Shown here one piece after another: positions 47,028 through 58,047 of a DNA stretch of 64,000 bases. Source of the stretch: Viola odorata. Taxonomy: Eukaryota > Streptophyta > Magnoliopsida > Malpighiales > Violaceae. Where the stretch lies: NCBI GenBank assembly GCA_963691705.1, contig OY829538.1:33004836-33068835 (forward strand), in the 5' to 3' direction. Each line of letters starts with the position of its first letter. The stretch's first letter is position 1. The translations under genes and the position numbers were made by a program. The notes beneath the pieces were generated by a model. The model did not search any database. It saw only the letters and a list, made by a program, of their open reading frames with translations, and had not been told where the DNA came from.

Positions 47028-47537
47028 TGATAAGATTCGGACTTCTAGGGAAGCGGGATAGAGATTATGGCCGTCTGAAGTCACTGTAGCGACAGTCCGT
47101 CGTACCTGTAAAGCGCCGGAGGGGGGCACTCCGGCGTAGACACTCAGATGCTTAAGTTAGTATGGCTGTGAAATTTGGCAGAGATTTGAGTAGTAATTTT
47201 TTTTCTTACCTTTGATCCAGAAATGAGTGGTATTTATAAGCAAAAGAAAGGGTGTTACCCTAGGGGTGGGCGTTATCGAAGGTAGATAACGTCCAAGACG
47301 ATGTCAGCATGCGTCAGCCGGATAAGATATCGCCAGTGAGACACTATCGAGCCACCTGGGATAGGAAAACGCCGTGTGGGTCCCCCTCTCCCCGCCGCTG
47401 ATGTCGACCATCCCAGGATCCCTCAGTCCGATGAGGGCGGTAGCCAGGTGCTGTCGCCAGTGAAGGCCTGCAGGGATCTGGCTTTGACTCTGGGTGAGAA
47501 GACGAATGTACCTTTGGTGTTTCATCAATTGTTATCA
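47028..47537 (-). mobile_element. 3' LTR of the nested minus-strand element
   Basis: The LTR is 510 bp, TGATAAGATTCGG...TTATCA in plus orientation. It contains a minus-strand TATA box (TATTTATA at 47231-47238) and the dyad GGGCGTTATC (47268-47277) / GATAACGTCC (47285-47294), one base off perfect pairing. It matches 55251-55766 except for small substitutions and indels. Confidence 0.93.
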
Positions 47538-48392
47538 TAAGCCCAACTGAAAACGAGCCCAAGTGTTCACCAAGGGCTTCCTTTCTTGGCTTTTAGAGGG
47601 ACGTGGCTCCCTTAGCGCCGAGGCAGATCCATGAGAATCTCTGAGTTTTTCTGACTCCTTTGTTAGTTCCTTTGTACCGGTTATATGATAGCAAAGTGGG
47701 TAACTAGAACCAATCGCTTGTGATAACGCCGGTCCTAAACCAGAACTGATAGCGCCAACTATATATTCAAACTGATAACGCTGGTGTTTCCCTTGACACG
47801 CCTCATATGATCAATATCGACAAGGTAGTGCATTACGACGTTACCTCTCCGAAGCTCCGAATATCGTTCTGAAGGCGATATTTCCTTATTTTTCCTGCAC
47901 ATTCTCAAAGGTGGGTTCATCACATTAGTGAAAATAACATGTAATGACAAGTACTAGTTACCCTTAGAGGCTTTCACCCGCTCATATCGGGATGTCTTTG
48001 ATGTCGCTTTTTCCATCCAAGCTCGTTGGATCCGGCCTTGCTGTATGCCGCCTGCAATATTGACATGGTCTCCTGTCATGAACTGCCTAAAATTTGTGCG
48101 GGCTTACGCCGTAGCTACCGACAATATTGACGCGGTTTTACGCTGTAGGCCGCCTATAAATTGTGTGGTCTTATGTTCTTCGGAACTTCAATCCGTACTC
48201 CTCTTGAGTATCTCGGGCGTTCATCAGGAGTTTCGCGTTAGTCTTTCCCCCCGGCTGTTTCAGGATAACGGGACAACTCAATTTTCAAGGCGCGCGCTTT
48301 TGCGAGCAGCTACTACTTCGGATCTATAAATGCAATCCTTTTTTCGGTGCAGATTCTTCACATTCTCTCCACTTCTCGTTTATCATTTATTC
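47538..48392. other. Element interior next to the 3' LTR; triple TGATAACGCC-like repeat
   Basis: No gene is recognised. Three related decamers, TGATAACGCC (47721), TGATAGCGCC (47746) and TGATAACGCT (47773), stand 25-27 bp apart. They echo the GATAACGCC arm of the LTR dyad. Another repeat pair is ttgacatggtctcctgt-/ttgacgcggttttacgctgtaggccgcct around 48040-48165. Confidence 0.5.
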
Positions 48393-48782
48393 ATGGACGA
48401 TCTCACTAGAAACTTTATAATTTCCAAGGCCTTGACCCTCAAAAATCTCACGGAGGGCGACGTCAGCTTCTTGGAGAACATGCTGACGAAGACTGGGGAA
48501 GACATGCTGGAGCTTCGGGGAATGATGACCCCCATTCAGCCCAGGATCGGGGCTGCTACCATGGAGGACTTCAATCCCATCGGGAATGTCTCCAAATTGG
48601 CCATTACCGCCTGTCACATCGAGGTAGTTATCACCATGCTACAGCGGAGGAAGGATCTGCTGAACTGCTGCCTTAAAAGCATGAGAAGCACCTCCTCTGA
48701 GCTGACCTCTGTGGTGGAGGCCTTGAGGGATATCCCCACTCTGCTGGTAGATGATGACAATGATGCTGGGTCTCGAGCTTGA
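48393..48782 (+). CDS. Small uncharacterised ORF, antisense to the nested element
   Basis: The ATG at 48393 opens 129 codons without interruption. The product is mostly helical in composition, Leu/Glu/Met-rich (LTEGDVSFLENMLTKTGEDM, then VVITMLQRRKDLLNCC), and ends with an acidic DDDNDAGSRA. I do not recognise a family. It lies upstream of two other plus-strand ORFs in the same element and on the strand opposite to LTR-driven transcription. It may be a real element-encoded ORF or chance; its intactness argues mildly for the former. Confidence 0.4.
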   Translation: MDDLTRNFIISKALTLKNLTEGDVSFLENMLTKTGEDMLELRGMMTPIQPRIGAATMEDFNPIGNVSKLAITACHIEVVITMLQRRKDLLNCCLKSMRSTSSELTSVVEALRDIPTLLVDDDNDAGSRA

Positions 48783-49279
48783 AGGCTTGTCGCTGTGCCT
48801 TCTTTTTTGTTTTTCCTCTATATGTATGCGGTCTAGGCCATTAGGCCATAATAAAACTTCTTTTCGATATTGGGCTTGCAATTTCTTTCCTTCTTGAGGG
48901 CGTGAGGGCCGTGCCAGCCCAACTGAAAATGAGTCTGCCATTGGCCAAACTTCTGCAGCATTTATTCTTCTTTTTCTGCCAGGTGGCGACGGTTGCTTTG
49001 GCGAACCGTTCTGTACTAATCATGCGCCGCTTCTTTAGTATTAACTGATTGGGCGGTTTTTTGGTGTTTTTTGATTATCGAGAAATCCCAACAGGCGTGA
49101 TCAAAGAATTTGATTTTTCCATTATGGTCTATCTTCTCAAGACGCATTAAATTATCCTTCTCTCACTTGTGAAAAATTTGAAGAGTCTCACCACTTTAAC
49201 TATTTATGGGGAGTTCTTCTTCTTTTTCCTGTTCATCTTCTTCTTTGTATTTTCCTGCTGCTATTGATTTTCGTCCCTC

Positions 49280-49705
49280 ATGGCTGATTCATATGATCAG
49301 GTCCCCGATGAGCAAGAATCTCGTTCGACCCCTCCAACTACACTGGATTCTGACAATCCTCCTTCGCCGCCGTACCGGAAGAGGTGATTGCCCCACCGTA
49401 GAGGTCGGAAGAGATCGAAGAAGAGAGAAAATTCTAAGACCACTGGCTGGTTTTCTTCTTTTTCAGCCCCTTCGTCCTGTAAGGGCAAAGAATTGTTTCC
49501 TCCTGCTGATTGGTTTGAAGAGGAGGTTCCTCCGGGTGATACCGCTGCGAAGGCGGCATCCTCCTCTACAAAGGGGGGATCCAAATCGTTAATGCTGAGT
49601 CCGGAGCGAAAGGATGACAAATCGCCTCCTTTTGCTGATGAGGAGCTTCTGCCCTCAGATGAAGAATACTATTACTGGTCCTCTTATTGGCCCGACGATG
49701 ATTGA
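49280..49705 (+). pseudogene. Ser/Pro/Lys-rich ORF antisense to the nested element, one stop
   Basis: It starts at the ATG at 49280 (MADSYDQVPDEQES), is stopped once at 49385-49387 and then continues in the same frame to 49705. It contains a basic stretch (HRRGRKRSKKREN) that could act as a nuclear localisation signal and an acidic/aromatic C-terminus (EEYYYWSSYWPDDD). No known family is recognised. Composition resembles disordered N-terminal parts of plant retroelement accessory proteins. Confidence 0.4.
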
Positions 49706-50175
49706 TTCCGCCCCGACAACCCTTTGTAGATGTCGTATGGCTATTATTAAATGAAATGATGCCTTTGCTTTTTTAGTCTTCCACGCTCAGGCGTTAGCTC
49801 CTCTTCTGTTAGATGGCTATCGCTGAGAAACTAACTGTTGCTCCGATGTAACCGCTTGTAACTGATTATCCATAACTGCCCCCCCAGAAGATATAAATGC
49901 TTAGACATAAATATCCTTCTGCGGTTTTTTCACAGTGTCACTTTTGCCTTGGGGCGTGTCCCATTTTTACAGGCTGTTCGATTTTCGAACTAAGCCTTTA
50001 AAAGGGAGCAACTGCTCTCTTTTAATACTCTTTGCTTGCACTTCAAAATTTTCTCCTTCTCTCTCTAAGTTTTTTGCTTCAAAGGAAGTTACGACCACCG
50101 TTCGCCGGCGCCGACGGTTTTGTCCGCCGCCTTCTGTTCAAGGTACTTCACTTCTTTTTCCTCAGATTATTCATT

Positions 50176-52278
50176 ATGAGTACATCTAGGATACCCAAGG
50201 ATTCTCAGTGGCCTTTGGCCACGAATAGGTCTTTGAGGAGTCTCCAGCAGCCCATAGATTTAGAAATCGAGAGAACACCCAGTATTTTTGTTGATGAAGA
50301 GGTATTGGAGGTAGAGTTGGAGGAAAATGGTATCTTTTTCCCTCCTGGTTACTCCGTCAAAATTCCTAATGCCGGTCATCAGCTTCATGACCCTTTATCG
50401 GGGAGCGATAGGATGGTATATTTTAATATGTTCCTTTACGGCTTTCACTTTCCCATCCACGAAGCAGTGAAAGGATTATTAGTTCGACATGACATCAACC
50501 CAGCTCAGATTACACCTTCTTCCTGGTGCGGGATTTATGCCTTCATTCGTATTTGCGAGTTGCGGGGTGTCCTTGTCCCGTCTGTCAATTTATTTCGCAA
50601 GTTTTTTAGTTTTAAGTGCCGCAACTGTGTGGTGACTATCACCCCGAGGTGGAATGACGCGCTAGTGCAGTCATTTTGGCAGAAATTCTGGGGCTTTGAA
50701 GAGACCGTGGCCGATTGGAAGAGTGGTTTCTTCATCGTGAAGTTGTCTTTCCACCCTTAGCCCAGGGGTTTCAATTAGTATCTTGATGATTCCATTTGGA
50801 CAAACCCGTCCGTAATATCCAAGGAAGAACATCGGCAAACGAATATGCTGCTGGAGCTGAGCTCGTCCTTTTGCATTCAAGAGTTTGCCTTATACAAGCT
50901 TATAGAGAAGTGTACTATAAGTAAGTTTCTTTTCCCCGTTATCGCTTTGGCTTATTCACTGTTCTGATATGTCTGGTCGACAGGTGACGCTGGAAATCAA
51001 CCGTCGAGCGATAAGGACGTTCCTCTAAACGTGAGGCCGCTTCAATCACTACCGCCATCTCCTCCGTCTGAGAGTTCCAGTCATCCTGCCATTCCACCAA
51101 AAAGCAAAAGATTCAAGACTGTCGTCGGGCGCGATATCTCTGACTGGACCTCTCGCTTTCTCAAGAACTGGTTACCTATTTGGAACAAAGGAGTGACTCC
51201 AAATCGTCCTAAGACTGAAGTAACTGATAGCGGCAGCGAGGACATGGATACCGACTCTGGGCTTCGTCATGCTTCCGCGGCTCAGAGGAAGAAGCTAAGA
51301 ATGGGAAATAGCAACCCAGTCGCTGAGGCTGCTTCGAAGAAGGCTGATGAAACCCCTGCTGCTGGGGCTGATCCTCTTGGTGGTGCAAGTACTTCTAAAA
51401 CGGCGATAGTGGTTTAGGCGTCGACCAACGTTCCTCCTGAAGCTTTCAAGGTTCCGCCAGAGGTCAACCTTCCTTCTCCAACTGCCGCTCCTGACTCTCC
51501 TATCTCTTCTTTAATTCCTGATGTCGCTGCCTCGAATCTTGAGTCTGCCGATACTCCTGATCCTCTGCTAAATGGCCTTCCGCCAGAGGTCAACCTGCCT
51601 TCTCCAAATTGCTCTCCTCCCTTTACCGCCAATCTGTCCTCTCAAGGTCCTCAAGGAGCCACTTCCTATCGCTTGGATTTGTCCACCTTCGGCACCAGCG
51701 GACTTCGCGCACTAGGAATATCGGACCCACGATCGCGAAGCGAGCCGGTAGGCTCTATAGTAGGTGCGATAATTGGCTCTCCTGAAGATAGGGAGAAGAT
51801 GTCAGAGCTTCCTCTGGAGGTTCATCGCGAACGCGCTTTGAATGACGTGCTGGCTAGCTTTCGCATGTTGAATTACTTTCTCGATATCCATGGCAACAAG
51901 GTTCGAGGTTCCCCTGCTAAGGTGGCGGAGTTGATGCAACTCTAGAGAGACACCCAAGCAGAGCTTAATGACTGCCGTGCTAAATTGGCCAGAGAGAAGT
52001 CGATAGGGAAGGCTAAGATAGATCTTTTAGAGGTAGAACTGGTGGCTGCCGACAGAAGGAACTCTCTTCTTTGGGAAGAGATATCGGCTCGCGACGCGAA
52101 GCTAGCGAAGGTGTCTAATGAGATATCGCGGTGGAAAGATAAGGCGATATAAGCCTTTGCTGCTGGATTCCCAGATTATTACCGTAGCGAGGCTTTCGAT
52201 CCTGCCAAGATAGCTGATTACGCCTTTGAGAGATTAAAGGATATAGATGTCGGGGGCAATAAAGGAGTTCTTCCGTGA
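50176..52278 (+). pseudogene. Antisense 'putative gypsy-type transposon' domain ORF, copy 1, with intron
   Basis: The start is the ATG at 50176 (MSTSRIPKDSQWPL). The domain at about residues 70-190 reads FNMFLYGFHFPIHEAVKGL, CGIYAFIRICELRGV and VVTITPRWND. This is the type annotated in plants as putative gypsy type transposon (PF04195), found in Tat-like elements. A clean intron can be drawn from 50921 (gtaagt) to 50983 (acag), joining KCTIS to DAGNQPS in frame. Next come a Ser/Pro-rich stretch with a repeated PPEVNLPSP and a coiled-coil-like C-terminus (about 51960-52150, heptad-rich, LAREKSIGKAKIDLLEVEL). Stops at 50758, 50776, 51415, 51943 and 52150 show decay. The strand is opposite to the LTRs. 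Confidence 0.65.
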
Positions 52279-52862
52279 TTGGCGTAAGGCAGCGCTCGAG
52301 AGTGTTTTTATTTTTTCTTCAAACATTGGTTTCATTTGGCTTGTAATAATTGATAACGCTTGCATAATAATGTCTGTCATTCCACTCTAGATAATAATTA
52401 ATTTACTTCTTGGCGTTATCTCGTTGATTATGTCATCATGCTTGACCTCTTTTGATAAAGTAATTCTGCTTTTCGGAGCATTTAATGCTCAGGATCCCCT
52501 CATTAATGTGAGTGAGGGATCAGGATGGTTCAGAGACACGTGTCTGCTCGTCAGGACGTTAGGGCTAGCGTGATTTGATAGAATCAAAGCATCTTCTCGC
52601 TTTTCTAGGGTTGTACTCATTGCTCACGTCTGTCACGCGCGTGGCGACTGTTCCAGTAGTCATTTCTCTTAGCCTCTTAGGGTTATAAACCCCAACACTC
52701 TATTTCTTTTTTCCACTTTCGATAATCTGTTTTCTTTGCATCTTCTCAAATCGTCTTGCGTTTCTGGTTTTCATCTCCTGGGTACTTCGATTTTCTTCTA
52801 AAAAAGGTACTTCTTTATTCCCTTTACTGTCTTCTTCATTTCTTTTATTTTCTTTTTCCACC
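52279..52862. other. Spacer between the two antisense ORFs
   Basis: No gene is recognised. A T/C-rich leader (about 52690-52860, tttcttttttcc, ttctttgcatcttctc) precedes the next ATG and resembles the leader in front of copy 1 (about 50030-50170), suggesting that both ORFs descend from one duplicated unit including upstream sequence. Confidence 0.4.
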
Positions 52863-53905
52863 ATGGGCAAAAGAAAGACTCGTGTTTCTGGTTCCAAATT
52901 GATTGATGAAGAGAAATTAGATAACATAGCCAGCAGTATTACTTCTTCTACCATTCTTTATAAACATTTAACCGATGTTTCTGTCACCCCTGAGTCTTTA
53001 CGCCTAAACAACGTTCTAACCGAAAAACGCAGAATCTTGTATGCCTAGATGTTTCGCTATGGTTTACAGTTTCCGGTTGACCCTTTTATCCAAGAGTTGC
53101 TCACTTCTCTAGATCTGAGCCCTGTTCAATTGGCTCCAAATGCCTACTGCGGTGTTTATGCATTTCTAGAACTCTGCAAGTTCAAGGGAATTACTTCTCC
53201 TTCCCTTACATTACTCAAGTCTTTATTTTGGATGTATAACCGTCGGGGTGTGATAGCGATATCACCCCGTTATGATGACGATTTGCTCAAGAACTTCACC
53301 TGGAAACTCCTTCATTTAGAGTCTTCCATCGATAAATGGAAAGAGCAATTTTTTATTGTTGAGACTCCCGAGCTTCCGGCTCCATGGTGGCGGTCTGGTT
53401 TCAACCAGGGCGTCAAGGACAGTGCTTGGCACCGGGAGGCTCTTAACGAGATAGAGCAAGGCTGGTTTGATAAGTTACTCAAACTGGAAATCAGCGTTCA
53501 CACTCGCCTTTTGGCCTGCGGGATCGATATCCGAGCCTGCGTTAGACGTGAGTATCGCGTCATTTTTTGAATTTTAGTATTAGTACTAACGCTAACGATG
53601 TCTTGTGCTTTTGCAGCAACCTACATTCCCGAGAGCGTTAGGAGGCGCTTAAGGAGGCTTCAACAAAGAGGGGCGGTTGAGCAAATGGCCGCGGCTGTTG
53701 ATATCGCTGCCACTTCAGTTGTTCCACCCGTTACCGTTTCAATTCCTCCCCACACATCTTCCACTTCGGTTGACGAGGAAAATGACACCATTCCTGTTGG
53801 TATTCCTGTCATATCAATTGCTGCTCTTCCTACTCGGTCGGTAGCTCCTAAGGCTTCCGCAAAAGGAAAGAAGAAAAGGAGAACAAGAAGCGTTGCCACC
53901 CTCTA
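52863..53905 (+). pseudogene. Antisense 'putative gypsy-type transposon' domain ORF, copy 2, with intron
   Basis: The ATG at 52863 opens MGKRKTRVSGSKL. After one stop (53046-53048) the domain reads MFRYGLQFPVDPFIQELL, CGVYAFLELCKFKGI, GVIAISPRYDDDLL and WWRSGFNQGVKDSAW. It aligns block by block with copy 1 at 50400-50750 but is clearly diverged from it. An intron from about 53549 (gtgagt) to 53616 (gcag) joins RACVR to TYIPESVRRRL in frame, at a place comparable to the intron in copy 1. A Val/Pro/Ser-rich part and a basic KGKKKRRTR end follow, with a stop at 53903. A further 3' exon may begin near 54053 but I could not confirm it. Confidence 0.62.
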
Positions 53906-54028
53906 GCCACCAATTTCGCCTTCTTCGGACACGACCGGCTCTTCGGAAGCACCTATCACTAAGACGGTAACTGCAAATGCTCCATAATTCCTCTTGCGCT
54001 ATTTTTCAATGCCTTTCTGCATTTCCTT

Positions 54029-55164
54029 TTATTTTTGATTATTTTTCTTCATAGGATACTTCTGGGGCACGAATGTTTCATGGGGCTGATAAGAGGAGAA
54101 GCCCGACAGGTCATCATTGTAGACCACATTAGAGGAAAAACGAGGAACTTCCAAACCAAACGAAGGCGGAGAAGTCTCAAAAGGCCCAGGAATGGCCATG
54201 TTCTCGAAAATGCTAGCGGTCTGCCCCGGAGGAGGTGCGGAAGAGTCAAGGACGATTTGAGGCCTCTCCCCGACATCAACTTGACTCGAGGACAGGCTCG
54301 TGCCTGCTCCATTGGGCCTCTTCCTCTTCCTTGGTTGAGTCAGAATACGCCTCAAGTCCATATTGCCCCGCGATAGCGAAGGAGTAGAGGCACCAGAAGT
54401 ATCCTATGAAGAATCTCACGCGCATACCAAGGTGGGGATACCTCGAAATGACGCCTACGATCTCGCGGATTTCTATCATGATGTCGCCTTGGAGACGGGT
54501 TGCGACTCCTTGGCGAGCGTGTTCGGTGCCTCCTACTGCTGGATCTTTCACTCCCTCCAGGAGATATGTCTCTATCGTTTTCATCCCTCCTACCGTCCCA
54601 ACGACCTCTGTCATCGTCACACCATTACCGCTCCTCCTGGGAAATAGGAAGTAAAGGCGCCTGTGGCACGTATGGCTCCACTATCATATGAGCAAATTGT
54701 ACAAGACTGAATGGCGCATTCAACGCAGGCAACGTCGGAGGGACATTCGCATGCAACGGGGACAACAATGGTCATTCTGTGATGATGGATGGAGTAAAAA
54801 CAAACTGGGATGGGACACCTGATCCAGAGGCACTAGGCGTGAACCTGGTAGCCAGTTCTGTTAGGTGGTCCAATTGGGGACGAAGGGCTGAAATCGAGCT
54901 CGCGAAAGGGTTATTCGCGCTGTCTATCACGGATCCCCTTGACTGGGGAGTAAAATGACTGGGCCCCACTATTTGGGATATAGGAGTACATGGCTGGGAC
55001 ACAAATCTTCCCATTGTTTGTTCGAAGGAGAGATCCGACATTCCTAGGGGAATCTCTTGTGCCGCGGTTGGGGCATCAGAAGTGGTGAAAGGGAAAAGTC
55101 ACCTGCGGGTATCAAATGGAAGGCTAGAGGACTGAGACAACGACGGATCTGAATTAGAAGCCAT
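54029..55164 (-). pseudogene. Gag-like remnant of the nested element (sense strand)
   Basis: On the minus strand the ATG at 55162-55164 lies about 85 bp after the primer-binding site, as expected for gag. It opens MASNSDPSLSQSS, has one stop, then runs to about 54772 (LSFEQTMGRFVSQP, HFTPQSRGSVID, LDHLTELATRFTP). After a frame change an Arg/Ser-rich part (SPRRHHDRNPRDRRRH, about 54450-54500) resembles the nucleic-acid-binding end of gag. A last piece (54029-54361) ends in FSSYQPHETF. No capsid signature or zinc knuckle is seen, so the call rests on position and composition. Confidence 0.5.
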
Positions 55165-55230
55165 AATCTTCCAATTCCCAGAAGAACTGAGCTTGGCTAT
55201 TAAGGACGCTCACTTAATTAGAACCAAATC

Positions 55231-55250
55231 TCTCAATGAAAGCACCAATT
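55231..55250 (-). other. Primer-binding region of the nested element
   Basis: Directly after the LTR end (TTATCA on the minus strand) comes AATTGGTGCTTTCATTGAGA. The TTGGTGCTTTCATTGAG word is a frequent post-LTR leader in plant Tat-type gypsy elements from memory. I cannot name the tRNA with confidence. It fixes the minus orientation of the element. Confidence 0.6.
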
Positions 55251-55766
55251 TGATAAGATTCGGACTTCTGGGGAAGCGGGGTAGAGATTATGGCCGTCTG
55301 AAGTCACTGTAGCAACAGTCTATCGTACCTGCAAAGCGCCGGAGGGGGGGACTCCGGCGTAGACACTCCGATGCTTAAGTTAGTATGGCTGTGAAATTTG
55401 GCAAAGATTTGAGTAGTAATTTGTTTTCTTACCTTTGATCCAGAAATGAGTAGTATTTATAAGCAAAAGAAAGGGTGTTACCCTAGGGGTGGGCGTTATC
55501 GAAGGGAGATAACGCCCAAGATGACGTCAGCATGCGTCAGCCGGATAAGATATCGCCAACGGGATATTGCCAGTGAGACACTGTCGAGCCATCTGGGATA
55601 GGAAAATGCCATGTGGGTCCCCCCCACTGATGTCGACCATCCCAAGATCCCTCAGTCCGATGAGGGCGGTAGCCGGGTGCTGTCGCCAGTGAAGGCCTGT
55701 AGGGATCCGGCTTTGACTCTGGGTGAGAAGATGAATGTACCCTTGGTGTTTCATCAAATGTTATCA
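55251..55766 (-). mobile_element. 5' LTR of the nested minus-strand element
   Basis: The LTR is 516 bp. On the minus strand it starts TGATAACATTTG and ends CTTATCA. It has a TATA box (TATTTATA at 55454-55461, read as TATAAATA) and the perfect dyad GGGCGTTATC (55491-55500) / GATAACGCCC (55508-55517) with a 7-base loop. Minus-strand transcription would proceed from here through the gag-like remnant. Confidence 0.93.
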
Positions 55767-57612
55767 GGAGCAGATTGCGAGGCCGCGTTTGATACACTCA
55801 AAGAAAAATTAACTACAACACCTATGATCAAAGCACCTAACTGGAACTTACCTTTCGAAATAATGTGTGATGCGTCTAACAATTCTATAGGTGCTGTCTT
55901 AGGTCAAAGGGAAGGACGAGATCCGTATGTGATTTACTATGCGTCTCGCATGTTGGATGATACGCAGAAGAATTATACAACCACCGAAAAGGAGTTATTT
56001 GCTATTGTTTTTGCACTAGATAAATTTCGTGCTTATTTACTCCAAACTAAGGTGATTGTTTATTCTGACCATGCAGCGTTACGCTGTTTGTTGATCAAGA
56101 AGGAGGCGAAGCCAAGGTTGATCAGATGGATCCTCCTATTATAGGAATTCAATTTGGAAATCAAGGACAAGAGCGGCAAGGAAAATCTAGTCGCTGACCA
56201 TTTGAGCAGAATCCTAGTGGATCTAGACTCACATGCCGTCAATGAAGAATTTCTAGACGAGAGCCTTTTCTTTGCCCTGGGTGAAGGATCAGATGAGGTC
56301 CTTATCCTTGCCCTGGTAGAAAGACCCTAGTATGCAGGTATCGCAAATTATTTGGCATCAGGTAAGTTCGACCAGAATATGTCCTACAGAGAGAGGGAAA
56401 AGGTAAAAAGAGATTCAAAATATTTTGTTTGGGATGAACTGTACATATGGAATGTCGGTAAGGACTAAATATTAAGGCGATGTGTCCTTCATGATGAAAT
56501 TGAATCTATTTTACGCTTTTGTCATTCTGAAGCATGTGGAGACCACTTTGGTCCAAAAAGGACAGCACTTAAAATATTGGAGTTTGGTTTCTACTAGCCT
56601 ACCTTGTTTAAAGACTGTCATTTATTTTGCATGAGTTGTCCTAATTGTCAAAAAATTGGTAATATTCCTGCTAGAAATCAGATGCCATTAAATCCAATTT
56701 TTGCATGTGAAATATTTGATGTCTGGGGAATAGACTTCATGGGTCCTTTCCTAGGTCTGGGGGAAACCAGTATATTATCCTTGCTGTTGATTACCTTTCA
56801 AAATGGGTTGAAGCCAAAGCTACTGTGACTGATGATGCCAAGACTGTTGTATCATTTCTGAAATCTCATATCTTAAACAGGTTCGGCGTACCCAAGTTGA
56901 TTATCAGCGATAGAGGAACGCATTTTTGCAACAAGGTGGTTACATCGCTACTCAATAAATATCAAGTCAACCACCGAGTGTCAACAACCTACCACCCCCA
57001 GACCAATGGACAGGTGAAGTCTCGAATCGAGAAGTAAAAGCCATCCTTACTAAGACGGTGAACCCAAACAGGAAGGATTGGAGCCAACGATTGGACGACG
57101 CTCGGTGGGCATACAGAACAACGTTCAAAACCCCAGTTGGCACCACCCCTTACAACCTTGTGTATGGGAAGTCATGTCACCTTCCTATGGAATTGGCGCA
57201 TCGATCATTTTGGGCAATCAAATAGTGCAACCTCGAGATGAGTAAGGATAGAGCTGCACGAAAACTTCAACTCCAAGAGTTGGAAGAATTGCGTAGAGAC
57301 GCATATGAGAACTCTGAAATAATCAAGGAGAAAAACAAAAGATATCATGATAGCTTAATTAAGGATAAGAATTTTTATGTGGGCTAGAAAGTACTTAATT
57401 CTAGATTTAGAATTTTCGCAGGAAAGTTAAAGTCTAGATGGAGTGGTCCATATATGGTAACTAACATTTATCCTTATGGTGCTGTGGATATCCAGGATCT
57501 GAGGCCAGGAGTAACCTTCAAGGTCAATGGTCAGAGATTGAAACCGTTCCATAAAGGTTTCAAAAGCCACACGGTGGAAGAAGTACGAGTCCACCGGATT
57601 TCAGAGGATTGA
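55767..57612 (+). pseudogene. RNase H and integrase of A2 (continuation after the nested element)
   Basis: GGAGC, the right copy of the target duplication, opens the stretch. RNase H blocks: [37 protein letters not shown] and ADHLSRI. Integrase blocks: HHCC part (CHSEACGDHFG ... CMSCPNC), [18 protein letters not shown] and HPQTNGQ, then WAYRTTFKTP, YGKSCHLP and KSRWSGPY. Frameshifts occur near 56750 and 57010, and stops near 56142, 56467, 56597, 57223 and 57386. The third catalytic Glu is present only in the frame after the second shift. The end of pol is at 57612. A1 at 1-1883 is its closest relative in the window. Confidence 0.88.
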
Positions 57613-58047
57613 AGAGAATCCATGTCTAGTCCAAAGACATTAAATCAAGATGCTTCTTGGGAGGCAACCCAAGTCTTTTTTATTAATTTCTTTTGTTTGA
57701 ATAAATTGTTGTCAATGGGAATTTCTTATGGAGTTTTTGCTTTTATGTCAGGTATAGAGGAATAGGTGGTAATGAGAAATCAGGCCTTATCCCAAACCTA
57801 GGATAAGAGCCCTGGAGGAAGAATAGGGATTGGGTAACGAGTGGAGCGAATTGAAAAAAATTATCCAGCGGGATTTTATTTTAATTTCTATCCTAAACCA
57901 ACTAAAACTCCAAAACCCTATCCAAATCCTATCTCCTCTTATTTCCAATTAAAACAAAAGTCTACCTTCTCTTACCTCACATTCAAAAACCAAAAAACCC
58001 TATTCATCATCTTCTCCACTCCAAAACCCTGAAACCCCAAATTAACC
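57613..58047 (+). other. A2 spacer between pol and second ORF, with a hairpin
   Basis: CTTGGGAGGCAACCCAAG (57656-57673) is a perfect 6-bp-arm hairpin. GGGAGGCAACCC-type words at this place recur in Athila-like elements to my knowledge. An AGGCCT-related palindrome variant (57784-57806) follows. No gene is seen. Confidence 0.5.

Larger units (their letters stand above)
47028..55766 (-). mobile_element. Complete nested LTR retrotransposon on the minus strand, pol deleted (Tat-like)
   Basis: LTRs at 47028-47537 and 55251-55766 are near-identical. The orientation is minus: on that strand the LTR has TATAAATA, and right after it (plus 55231-55250) comes TTGGTGCTTTCATTGAGAG, a leader seen after the LTR of many plant Tat-type gypsy elements as I recall them. 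A gag-like ORF follows. No protease, RT or integrase could be found in the 7.7 kb interior, so it is a non-autonomous derivative. Most of the interior carries ORFs on the opposite (plus) strand. Lineage is inferred from leader and ORF type, not from pol. Confidence 0.88.

Noticed and set aside
47538..55250. A second autonomous polymerase inside the nested element
   Set aside because: Looked for RT (YxDD), integrase (GIDF, HPQT) and protease signatures on both strands and found none.
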